Source of the DNA: Planctomycetota bacterium
GTDB lineage: Bacteria; Planctomycetota; Planctomycetia; Planctomycetales; Planctomycetaceae
NCBI GenBank assembly: GCA_027624335.1
Contig: JAQBWV010000052.1
Coordinates: 1-32,811 of the forward strand
Reading direction: 5' to 3'
Length of the DNA: 32,811 nt
The position numbers and the translations under genes were made by a program. Positions 25,963-32,811 of this stretch are shown here, in pieces. Numbering within the stretch: position 1 is the stretch's first letter; each line of letters opens with the position of its first letter. Under the pieces are notes generated by a model. The model saw only the letters and a program-made list of their open reading frames with translations. It made no database searches and was not told where the DNA came from.

Positions 25963-26355
25963 CTATTCGTCTTCGTCTGTTTCCGCAACTTCTTCTTCGT
26001 CTGCCGCTGCAGCCGCAGTTTTTTCGTCTTCTTCGGAAACCCAGACGAACACGTGTTCGGTGAACGAGTCGATGATGATCTGATCACCCGAGTCGAGGAA
26101 TTCGAAACCGTGTTCAACCGCCAGTTGCGACTGCTCGGTGTCCTTCTCAATCAGGCCGTCGTCCGGGAAAACTCGCCACCACTGAAGGTGAGGCCAGTCC
26201 CTGCGAACCGTCTTCAGGACAGTCTGGATTGTTCGACCGGAGGCTCCAGGGCTGAATCCAGCCTTACGAGCAACTCCTGTAAACGTCCCGACCTTATCAG
26301 CCCGTTTCAGTTCCCACAGGAGTTCAGCCACTTCCTGAGCACGCACAGACGCCAT
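25963..26355 (-). CDS. alkyltransferase-like (ATL) protein, divergent
   Basis: A 130-residue protein resembling the DNA-binding domain of O6-alkylguanine-DNA alkyltransferases (MGMT/Ada C-terminus). The run GTFTGVARKAGFSPGASGRTIQTVL lines up with the helix-turn-helix and Arg-finger region (GKVTTYGxIAxxxG...RxVGxAL). DWPHLQWWRVFPDDGLI lines up with the active-site region LPWHRVINSxG: PCHR is read here as QWWR, so the methyl-accepting Cys is absent and Trp takes its place, as in ATL proteins (PWHR). The stretch after it (LAVEHGFEFL...) matches ATL tails, then an acidic Ala/Glu/Asp tail follows. ATL proteins bind alkylated guanine and hand it to nucleotide-excision repair. AGAGGAG precedes ATG 26355. 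Confidence 0.75.
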   Translation of the reverse strand: MASVRAQEVAELLWELKRADKVGTFTGVARKAGFSPGASGRTIQTVLKTVRRDWPHLQWWRVFPDDGLIEKDTEQSQLAVEHGFEFLDSGDQIIIDSFTEHVFVWVSEEDEKTAAAAADEEEVAETDEDE

Positions 26356-26667
26356 TACCGACTCCTCTACATAAAAACTAAAAGCAAACTAAGCGAACGC
26401 AGTCTGGAACTCACCGGGCGGACGATGCCGCTGTAGTTCGACCTCCGAGGTCTGGTCCACGCTGTTGCAGCTCAACTCTCGCTATCGTTTGGGAATAACG
26501 AATCCAGGAATCCTTACCGGACGATTTCCCACGCAGAGACTGCCGTTCGATGTGATTTTCGTATCGATCGCTTAATCTAGTCCTTTGTCTGGACACACTC
26601 AAGCGCGTACGAGCGTCGCTTTCCTCAGCTTGTGCTTCTCAATTTAACATCACGAAAGTCCGATTTG
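26356..26667. other. divergent intergenic region
   Basis: About 310 bases between the ATL-like gene (-) and the small acidic gene (+). No clear promoter pair, RNA or coding frame is seen; open frames here have no supporting pattern. Confidence 0.4.
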
Positions 26668-27189
26668 ATGGCGGTTTATGAAGAGCACGGTGTTCGATTC
26701 GAATATCCCGAAGGTTGGGAACTCGGTCACGAACATCATGACGGCGACTTCTCGGTAACAGTCGAGAGTGATGGCACTGCATTCTGGATGCTTTCGGTGC
26801 TGCAGGGTCGACCGACCGCTGAGGAAGTCGTCGAAGCAGCATTGGAGTCATTCAAGGCGGAATACGACAGCGTAGACGTTTATGAAAGTCAGGACCGAAT
26901 TTGTATGTTGCCCACGGTGGCGAAGGAAATTGATTTTTACGAACTGGAAATGGTCAATCGAGCGAGCTTGCGGGCCTGCGAGACTGACAGCACGACCATG
27001 TTCGTGCTGTTGCAGATGTCCGACACTGAACGAGCAGAGATCGGACCTCTACTGAAGTCAATTTCCGAGAGTTTGATGTGGAACTCCAGTGAGGATGAAG
27101 AACTCGACACGGCTTCAAGGCTCTTCGCATTCGACAATTTGTTCGGTGAAGTGGACGATTCCGGTGACAGTTCCGAAGCGGAAGGCTGA
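26668..27189 (+). CDS. hypothetical acidic protein (DUF1795/PsbP-like fold suspected)
   Basis: A 173-residue acidic protein. It opens with VYEEHGVRFEYPEGWELGHE, a pattern seen in small immunity-like or PsbP/Mog1-like domains ('FxYPxGWE'), followed by alternating strands (FSVTVESDGTAFWMLSVLQG) and VEAALESFKAEY. The tail is very acidic (SSEDEELDTASRLFAF...DDSGDSSEAEG). I chose ATG 26668; a GTG 36 bases upstream (26632) is possible. The family link is a weak impression from one motif. It ends 5 bases before mnmA, so the two are almost certainly translated from one mRNA. Confidence 0.55.
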   Translation: MAVYEEHGVRFEYPEGWELGHEHHDGDFSVTVESDGTAFWMLSVLQGRPTAEEVVEAALESFKAEYDSVDVYESQDRICMLPTVAKEIDFYELEMVNRASLRACETDSTTMFVLLQMSDTERAEIGPLLKSISESLMWNSSEDEELDTASRLFAFDNLFGEVDDSGDSSEAEG

Positions 27190-27194
27190 GTTTC

Positions 27195-28355
27195 ATGAAG
27201 CGGGTTGTTCTGGCGATGAGCGGCGGGGTCGATAGTTCGGCGGCCGCCGTCCTGCTTCAGGAGCAGGGATACGAAGTCGTCGGTCTGTTTATGCGCTCCG
27301 GAGCGACCGCAGAGCAGACTTGCTCGACGGGACTCAGCATTTCCCTGCCAGTGGTTGGGGCGAAGTCGAATAAGCAGGGCTGCTGCAGCGCATCCGATGC
27401 CGCTGATGCCCGGCGAGTGGCAGACCGGCTCGACATCCCATTTCACGCTCTGAACTTTCAGGATGCGTTCGGCAGAATCAAGGATTATTTCGCAGACGAA
27501 TATCTGGCTGGCCGCACGCCCAATCCGTGTGTGATGTGTAATAACTGGCTGAAATTCGGCAAGCTCTGGAACTTCGCTCAGAAAGTTGGAGCTGAATACA
27601 TTGCCTCAGGACATTACGCACGACTCGAACAGGCTGTTCGTGCTCCAGAGCTCGACGGGGCGGGGGATTCGTTAGCGAAATCACCAGACGCTACCGCAGT
27701 CGGGCCGGCTCTCTTCCGAGGTCGTGACGGAGGCAAGGACCAGTCGTACGTGCTGTTCGGCATCAACCGTGAACTGCTGGATCGAGTCATCTTCCCGGTC
27801 GGCGACTTTGATAAGCCAGACATTCGAGAGAAGGCTCAGCAATCAGGACTGCGAGTTCACGACAAGCCGGACAGCCAGGAAATCTGTTTCATTCCTGACA
27901 ACGACTACGCGGGCTTCCTCGAACGTTACCGGGGAAGGCAGCAGACCGCTGGCGACATCGTGGACACCGTCGGAACCGTGCTCGGTCGCCATGAAGGTTA
28001 CGAGCGTTACACCGTCGGGCAGCGAAAAGGGCTCGGTCTGGCGTTTGGCGAACCTCGCTACGTTGTGCGGCTGGAACCAGATACTCGCCGCGTCGTCATT
28101 GGGACGCGCGAGGAACTCGACTGTCACACTCTGGATGGAGACCGAGTGAACTGGCTCATCGACAACGTACCGAGCCGATTCCGCTGCGAAGCTCAGATCC
28201 GGTATGGGCACCGTGCTGCTCCAGCAGAAGTCGAACTGACTGCCGATGATCGCTTTCGCGTGACGTTCGACGATCCGCAGTTCGCGGCAGCTCCTGGACA
28301 GGCCGTCGTCCTTTACGCCGGTGATCGAGTACTCGGTGGCGGCTGGATTCGCTGA
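27195..28355 (+). CDS. mnmA: tRNA-specific 2-thiouridylase
   Basis: Adds sulfur to U34 of tRNAs for Lys, Glu and Gln, using ATP and a persulfide relay. The 386-residue protein opens with the PP-loop motif MSGGVDSS (8-15). The catalytic cysteines are Cys115 (NPCVMCN) and Cys231 (SQEICFIPDNDY). Then come the MnmA hallmarks GYERYTVGQRKGLGLA and, at the end, a C-terminal beta-barrel domain. Relative to the common form there is an extra stretch of about 25 residues (38-62) before CCSASDAADARRVADRL. GGAAGG lies just upstream of the ATG, 5 bases after the preceding gene. Confidence 0.95.
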   Translation: MKRVVLAMSGGVDSSAAAVLLQEQGYEVVGLFMRSGATAEQTCSTGLSISLPVVGAKSNKQGCCSASDAADARRVADRLDIPFHALNFQDAFGRIKDYFADEYLAGRTPNPCVMCNNWLKFGKLWNFAQKVGAEYIASGHYARLEQAVRAPELDGAGDSLAKSPDATAVGPALFRGRDGGKDQSYVLFGINRELLDRVIFPVGDFDKPDIREKAQQSGLRVHDKPDSQEICFIPDNDYAGFLERYRGRQQTAGDIVDTVGTVLGRHEGYERYTVGQRKGLGLAFGEPRYVVRLEPDTRRVVIGTREELDCHTLDGDRVNWLIDNVPSRFRCEAQIRYGHRAAPAEVELTADDRFRVTFDDPQFAAAPGQAVVLYAGDRVLGGGWIR

Positions 28356-28495
28356 TTTAGACAGCTTCAAGACCATCGGTTCACGCGAGCGCAGCGTTGT
28401 CCGAAGTCAGTTTTTGCAGGAATAACAGTGTCGTCGTGCGCATCGCCATGTGGTCGGTCTTTCTCCATTGTCTCTACGTAATTAAGGGGGCTCAG

Positions 28496-29872
28496 ATGAA
28501 ATCGATTTACCGATGCCTGGTAATGGTCATTTGTGTTGCTGCTCTGTCGGGTTGCAAGGTTGGCTATTTCCACGCCGAAACGACGCTGTCTTCCGATGGC
28601 TCGGTCGAGAGGGCGATTCTGCAGCCGAAGAGCAAGACTCCCGACGCCGCTCGTGAGCCTGTGTCGTGGGAGAAGACTGGATTCACCGCTGAAAAGTCGT
28701 TCGACGACTTCGCAGGCGACATTCGCAAACTGCCACTTGCTGACGACGGGAATGACTACTTTGCGGCCTGGACAAAGGTCGCGTCCGCGAACGACCTGCC
28801 TGAGCATTTTGCGAAACTCTCAGGCGACGAAAGCTTCACCAGTCGTTTCGAACGCCAGTTTGAACGCCGGGACCTCGGGTTGCTAATCGAATTCGTCTGG
28901 GAGGAGACGCTGACTGACGTCGTTACGCTGGATGAATTCCGAAAGGCTCGTGTAGAAGGAATCGAACTGTTCGTTCGCATCCTCGAGACGACACTGAATC
29001 AGGCGTTAGACGAGGAGTACGACACGACAAAGCTGATAGACTGGATCAGGAATGAGGGCGCAGCTTTCGCCATGGATGCGACAGACCTGGTGTATGACTT
29101 TGCGAGAGCCAAAGCGCGAAGCCTGCCGGATAACTCGCATGATGACGTCCGGACACGGCAATTCGTGACCCTGTGTGAGGAGTACGGTTTCATGGGATTG
29201 TTTGATGAATCGGGCAGTCTTCAGCAGGAAGCTGTCTTGAAACTTGCCGAGAGCATTATCCAGAAGACTGTTGAAAGACGCGACGGGAAGCCACTCGATG
29301 CAGAGTTAATTCGCGATCTGCTCGACGCCAGTGGATGGTCAGGCAACGATGGTCAATCGCCAGTCGCCGAGCGACTTAAGGGCGAATGGAAACGGGCCAT
29401 CGAGGCGCAGCCTGGCGGCTCGGAAGCTGTTGAGAAGCAGGCGAAGAATCTGGTGGCTCGAATTCAGGGCGTACATGGTGTTTCGACCGAGAAGTTCAGG
29501 TTCGTGATGACGTTCCCTGGCGTCGTGGTTCAGACAAACGGCGTGCTGGTTTCCGACGATCGAGTCAGCTGGCAGTTCAGCGGCTCTGATGCCTGGCCAG
29601 CGGGATTTTCGATGACGGGCAGATCATTGCTGGACGAGTCAGGCAAGATCGACGAGCTGAAAAAATGGCGGGAGACGGTCCATCGAGAAACCCTGTTGCG
29701 TGTGCGAGATCTCGTCTCCAAAGATCAGCAGCTGATCGAGGTGTTGAAGAAGTGCCGCGCGACGGGGAATCTGACACCTTTGCGCGAGCTGGCGGATTCA
29801 TCGGACGACGGGGATATCGTCGACCGGAGCAGACGTCTGTTGACTCTTCTCGTTCCGGTCGACGACAACTAA
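28496..29872 (+). CDS. hypothetical large lipoprotein
   Basis: A 458-residue protein whose N-terminus is a lipoprotein signal peptide (LVMVICVAALSGC, lipobox Cys20), so it should be anchored to a membrane of the envelope. The rest is polar, mostly helical and acidic/basic mixed (SFDDFAGDIRKLPL, VERRDGKPLDAELIRDLLDAS), with a possibly beta-rich section near 325-385 (FRFVMTFPGVVVQTNGVLVSDDRVSWQFSG). That beta section resembles a lipoprotein-type ligand- or partner-binding region only in a general way. No family is recognised. I chose ATG 28496 for its AAGGGGG and signal peptide; the in-frame upstream frame to 28397 lacks both. Confidence 0.7.
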   Translation: MKSIYRCLVMVICVAALSGCKVGYFHAETTLSSDGSVERAILQPKSKTPDAAREPVSWEKTGFTAEKSFDDFAGDIRKLPLADDGNDYFAAWTKVASANDLPEHFAKLSGDESFTSRFERQFERRDLGLLIEFVWEETLTDVVTLDEFRKARVEGIELFVRILETTLNQALDEEYDTTKLIDWIRNEGAAFAMDATDLVYDFARAKARSLPDNSHDDVRTRQFVTLCEEYGFMGLFDESGSLQQEAVLKLAESIIQKTVERRDGKPLDAELIRDLLDASGWSGNDGQSPVAERLKGEWKRAIEAQPGGSEAVEKQAKNLVARIQGVHGVSTEKFRFVMTFPGVVVQTNGVLVSDDRVSWQFSGSDAWPAGFSMTGRSLLDESGKIDELKKWRETVHRETLLRVRDLVSKDQQLIEVLKKCRATGNLTPLRELADSSDDGDIVDRSRRLLTLLVPVDDN

Positions 29873-30106
29873 CGGCCATTCACCTGTCGCCTCAACATCA
29901 TATGAGTTAAAGAGTTGCGATCTTAATGAGTACTGATGCGTTACTGCTGTGCGTAACTGGATGAAGCATACCGGAATGAGTTGATCGTTTGAAAATCACG
30001 GTCTCCATTGATAGGCTGCCGCCCGCGTTGACGCTTGTTTTCTTCGGTTGAGCTGGGTGGCCGTGCTCGCCGAATTTCTAAGGTATGGCTTCATTGAGGA
30101 ACCGAC

Positions 30107-31102
30107 ATGGCACGACCTGTGACGCTGTTCACCGGCCAGTGGGCTGATTTGCCGCTCGAAGAACTCTGCCGGAAGGCTCGAGATTTCGGCTATGACGGGC
30201 TGGAACTTGCTTGCTGGGGTGATCACTTCGAAGTCGACAAAGCTTTGTCAGACGACACATATTGCGCCAGGAAACGAGATCTGCTTGAGAAGCATGATCT
30301 GAAACTGTTTGCTATTTCAAACCATCTGGTTGGTCAGGCAGTGCTCGACAATATCGACGAGCGTCACAAGGGGATCCTTCCGGAGTACGTCTGGGGTGAC
30401 GGTGATCCAGCAGGCGTCAACGAACGCGCAGCTGAAGAAATGAAAAACACGGCGCGAGCGGCACAGAAGCTCGGTGTCGGCATTGTTAACGGATTCACTG
30501 GATCGAGCATCTGGCACCTGATCTACGATTTTCCGCCGACGACACGGCAAATGATCGAGGCTGGATTCAACCTGCTGGCTGAACGCTGGAATCCGATTCT
30601 CGACGTGTTCCAGGAATGCGGCGTGAAGTTTGCCCTCGAAGTTCACCCAACCGAAATCGCGTTCGACATTTACTCCGCCGAATGGGCGTTGAAGGCTCTC
30701 GACAATCGAGAAGAGTTCGGATTCAACTTCGACCCTAGCCACCTGATCTGGCAGGGCATCGACCCGGTGGAGTTTATTCGAGCGTTCCCGGATCGCATGT
30801 ACCATGTCCACATGAAGGACGCTTCGACGACGCTTAACGGCAGGACTGGCATCAACAGTAGCCATATGCCGTGGGGCGACGCTCGTCGCGGTTGGGATTT
30901 CCGCAGCGTCGGACGCGGTGCCGTCCGTTTCGAAGAAATCATTCGAGCCCTCAACATGATTGGTTATGACGGCCCGCTTTCGGTCGAGTGGGAAGACATC
31001 GGCATGGACCGCGAGCACGGTGCTCGGGAGTCGTGCCAGTTCTGCAAGAACGTCGACTTCGAGCCGTCGAGCCACCGGTTCGACGACGCCTTTGCCGATT
31101 AG
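30107..31102 (+). CDS. sugar phosphate isomerase/epimerase-like TIM-barrel protein
   Basis: A 331-residue protein of the xylose isomerase-like / AP-endonuclease-2 TIM-barrel superfamily. Metal-binding positions are recognisable: Glu178 and His180 (FALEVHPTE), Asp209 and His212 (NFDPSHLIW), His233/His235 (MYHVHMKDA), and Glu294 (LSVEWED). N-terminal [21 protein letters not shown] is also typical. Planctomycetes carry many such genes, usually for sugar or inositol catabolism; the substrate here is unknown. AGGAACC lies just before ATG 30107. It is a single-gene unit followed by a strong terminator. Confidence 0.85.
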   Translation: MARPVTLFTGQWADLPLEELCRKARDFGYDGLELACWGDHFEVDKALSDDTYCARKRDLLEKHDLKLFAISNHLVGQAVLDNIDERHKGILPEYVWGDGDPAGVNERAAEEMKNTARAAQKLGVGIVNGFTGSSIWHLIYDFPPTTRQMIEAGFNLLAERWNPILDVFQECGVKFALEVHPTEIAFDIYSAEWALKALDNREEFGFNFDPSHLIWQGIDPVEFIRAFPDRMYHVHMKDASTTLNGRTGINSSHMPWGDARRGWDFRSVGRGAVRFEEIIRALNMIGYDGPLSVEWEDIGMDREHGARESCQFCKNVDFEPSSHRFDDAFAD

Positions 31103-31131
31103 TCGTTGACGTCTGAGTTTGCTGAAATTTC

Positions 31132-31166
31132 AAGAGGCTCGACAGCCAAAACTGTCGGGCCTCTTT
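31132..31166 (+). terminator. intrinsic-type terminator after the isomerase gene
   Basis: AAGAGGC-T-CGACAG, loop CCAAAA, CTGTCG-G-GCCTCTT: a 14-bp stem (with one T-G wobble inside) starting 30 bases after the stop codon. Only a short T-run follows. Structurally the second strongest terminator in the window. Confidence 0.75.
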
Positions 31167-31232
31167 GCTGCGCCGTTTATGATTTCGCGTCGTGGCGTCG
31201 AATTTCTTCTGCCGTTTACGAGGTGAGGCCCG

Positions 31233-31786
31233 ATGACGTCCCGGTACCTGTTTCGCTTGACGAGCTGTCTCCTGCCGTTAATTGCTGGCAGCGCGGCTCG
31301 GGCGGAAGATGGACGAAAGCTGACAGAAACTCTAAACGCAGCTCTGGCAAAGCACGACGTCCCTGCCATGGTGCTGCCGTCATCGTCGGTGGTCGTTTGC
31401 TGGCCTTTGATGCGGTTGGAGTTCGCAAGCGTGGTGCGGCGATTGTCGTGACGAAAGATGTCCACTTTCATCTGGGGTCATGCACCAAAGCGGTGACGGC
31501 CACTTTGATCGCTCGGCTGAGCCAATCCCGATAGTTCGATGAGGCAGCCACGATCGAGCAGGCGCTTCCAGAATTGGCAGCAGACATGCAGCCTGCTTTA
31601 CTGTCATGTTTCGATTCCACAGTTGCTCTGGCACTGGGCAGGTTTTCCTTCGAGGGGAGAAAGTTTGCCTTCCTGGTCGTTACGAACCAGGGTAGCGGAA
31701 GCGAGGCACAGATGTGCGATGACGTCGCTTATGCCTCAATCGTCGCGTTTATTAAGGCCGATGTGAAACTTCAGCGAGCTCAGTGA
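31233..31786 (+). pseudogene. decayed serine beta-lactamase-family (penicillin-binding-like) gene
   Basis: A signal-peptide N-terminus (MTSRYLFRLTSCLLPLIAGSAARAE, frame of 31233) leads into KLTETLNAALAKHDVPAM. The frame then shifts by one base at about 31371 (ATG-GT-GCT) into AAVIVGGRLLAFDAVGVRKRG and the nucleophile motif SCTK in GSCTKAVTATLIARL, the SxxK of serine hydrolases. A TAG interrupts at 31532-31534, but the same frame reads on as FDEAATIEQALPELAADMQPALL. The middle of the family (YxN and HxG motifs) is missing, and the frame resumes with FAFLVVTNQGSGSEAQMCDD to the stop at 31786. One shift, one stop and a large deletion make a product very unlikely. Confidence 0.8.
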
Positions 31787-31879
31787 AATTGTTTCCTCCT
31801 TCATTGAGTGCGGAATACGAATTGACGCAATTTTGGAATTCCATCTATGTTTCCGTGATAGATCGTTCAGTTTTCCACC

Positions 31880-32653
31880 GTGTCATCGAAACCTGCGTGT
31901 TTCAGCAGGCTGTTTAGTCGGAGACTCCTGTTGCCAGCCAGACAACAGTCAGCAACCTGCATTGTGGTGTTGGTCGGTGGAGTTATCGGTGGCTGTGCTG
32001 AACTGCCTCTGAGTTCAAAGTGGGCGATGGACGATGCTGACTACGCCGAGAAGTACTCGAAGCCCTACGGTGATGACAAACCGGAACGACTGGTCAAGCA
32101 GATGTTCGATGCGCGTCATGTCGAGGGTAAGGCCGGAGTTTCTATCGGCAGCGGAATCGGTGGCGCTCCGCTAACCGCCGGAGTGACGATCAGCAGCTTC
32201 CATTACCCGAATTACTGGACGGAAATCGATTTGGGTTTGACCGGCCTCGCTGGTACTGGAGCCCATGACTGGTTCATCGGGCCGGAGCTGGGAGTCCGTT
32301 TTCAGACTCCAACCCGCATCGCTCCTTTCGCCGGAGCGGGGGCATTTGTGGGCGGCAATAAATTCAGCAGGCTTGCCGACAACGACAGCGTCGACAACGA
32401 CGACGATGGGTTCATCGACGAATCCGGAGAGCGGAAAGACGCGTACAAGGGATTCGTCGCCGTCTATCCGGAAGTTGGTGTACATGCCTGGCTGACCGGT
32501 ACGAAGCGACTGACGCTGAGTGCACGTTACTACGTTACCGAGGAAGGCCGGAAGGACGACTTCTGGTACATCGGCCTGTCGTTCGGTTGGCTATTTGGTG
32601 CCGACGCGGACGAAAAAGAATGGACGGATGACGGCGACGGGATCGACGACTGA
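31880..32653 (+). CDS. outer-membrane lipoprotein-like protein with acidic Ca-binding-type insert
   Basis: A 257-residue protein with a lipoprotein signal (VVLVGGVIGGC, lipobox Cys39). After it, Gly-rich beta-strand pattern suggests a small beta-barrel or beta-sandwich (VSIGSGIGGAPLTAGVTISSF, WTEIDLGLTGLAGTG, IGPELGVRFQT, TLSARYYV, WYIGLSFGWLFG). Residues about 167-181 (DNDSVDNDDDGFIDE) and the tail (WTDDGDGIDD) look like thrombospondin type 3 calcium-binding repeats. The GTG at 31880 is the only usable start and has a weak ribosome-binding site. It follows the pseudogene by 93 bases and has no co-directional partner in the window. Confidence 0.7.
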   Translation: MSSKPACFSRLFSRRLLLPARQQSATCIVVLVGGVIGGCAELPLSSKWAMDDADYAEKYSKPYGDDKPERLVKQMFDARHVEGKAGVSIGSGIGGAPLTAGVTISSFHYPNYWTEIDLGLTGLAGTGAHDWFIGPELGVRFQTPTRIAPFAGAGAFVGGNKFSRLADNDSVDNDDDGFIDESGERKDAYKGFVAVYPEVGVHAWLTGTKRLTLSARYYVTEEGRKDDFWYIGLSFGWLFGADADEKEWTDDGDGIDD

Positions 32654-32811
32654 GGTAGCTTTCGTGTCAGACAATGCGTCACACCAGCGTCGCCGACTCC
32701 GTCCGTTCCCCCTCCCCCGCAATTTGGTTTGTGAGGCCCAACAAAAGCGGAGCGGAGCTGCGTGACAAGTCCGCAGCCTGTACTTCACGTTGCGATTTCG
32801 GCTGCGAATCG
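32654..32811. other. window end, no gene seen
   Basis: About 158 bases after the lipoprotein gene with no convincing coding frame, RNA or repeat. A gene may begin beyond the window. Confidence 0.4.

Noticed and set aside
25124..26083. Long open frame on the plus strand (319 codons) across the ExbB-like gene
   Set aside because: It lies antisense to the ExbB-like gene, has no recognisable protein pattern, and such open frames are common opposite GC-biased genes.
1..32811. CRISPR array, prophage or insertion sequence
   Set aside because: No regularly spaced repeats, transposase, integrase or phage structural genes were seen on either strand.

Overview
The window looks like chromosome of a planctomycete (Planctomycetota, Planctomycetales-like). 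This rests on moderate-to-high GC, many TTG/GTG candidate starts, secreted Tyr/Pro- and Cys/Gly-rich proteins, zinc-ribbon proteins fused to membrane segments, TolQ/ExbB plus paired ExbD genes, and scattered housekeeping genes with little operon structure. The genus cannot be named from the sequence alone. No phage, transposase, CRISPR array or integrated element was seen.

Layout. 1-1708 (+): end of an unrecognised membrane protein, an FmdB-type zinc ribbon protein and a GNAT acetyltransferase. 2154-6071 (+): serine O-acetyltransferase (cysE), an AI-2E family transporter and purD. 6175-10385 (-): a 1034-residue secreted TPR protein followed by a TolQ/ExbB-like channel subunit without an adjacent ExbD. 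10687-12424: a secreted beta-propeller protein (+) and a zinc-ribbon membrane protein (-), converging on a pair of REP-like hairpins. 12791-12921 (-): tRNA-Leu(CAA) with a clear intrinsic terminator. 13403-14134 (+): folK with a C-terminal extension. 14265-16984 (-): three small secreted proteins of unknown function. 17594-22083 (+): a type IIA topoisomerase A/B pair with unusual active-site surroundings and no canonical GyrA box. 22124-25807 (-): a zinc-ribbon ExbB-like protein and two long ExbD-like proteins. 25963-26355 (-): an alkyltransferase-like (ATL) protein. 26668-29872 (+): a small acidic protein, mnmA and a large lipoprotein. 30107-31102 (+): a sugar isomerase/epimerase-like protein with a strong terminator. 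31233-31786 (+): a decayed serine beta-lactamase-family pseudogene. 31880-32653 (+): a lipoprotein with an acidic Ca-binding-like insert.

How the genes fit together. Housekeeping functions (cysteine, purine and folate synthesis, tRNA thiolation, DNA topology, a tRNA) alternate with envelope functions (two proton-channel loci, TPR and beta-propeller secreted proteins, lipoproteins). The strongest candidates for unusual biology are four. First, the three-gene ExbB/ExbD/ExbD locus, where only one ExbD-like protein keeps the transmembrane aspartate. Second, the divergent ATL protein, where the methyl-acceptor motif PCHR reads QWWR. Third, the topoisomerase pair, with Gln at the Ser83 position and an RGGKG motif in the last blade instead of the first. 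Fourth, the REP-like hairpins and 3'-end hairpins. No clear multi-gene defence or mobile system was found.
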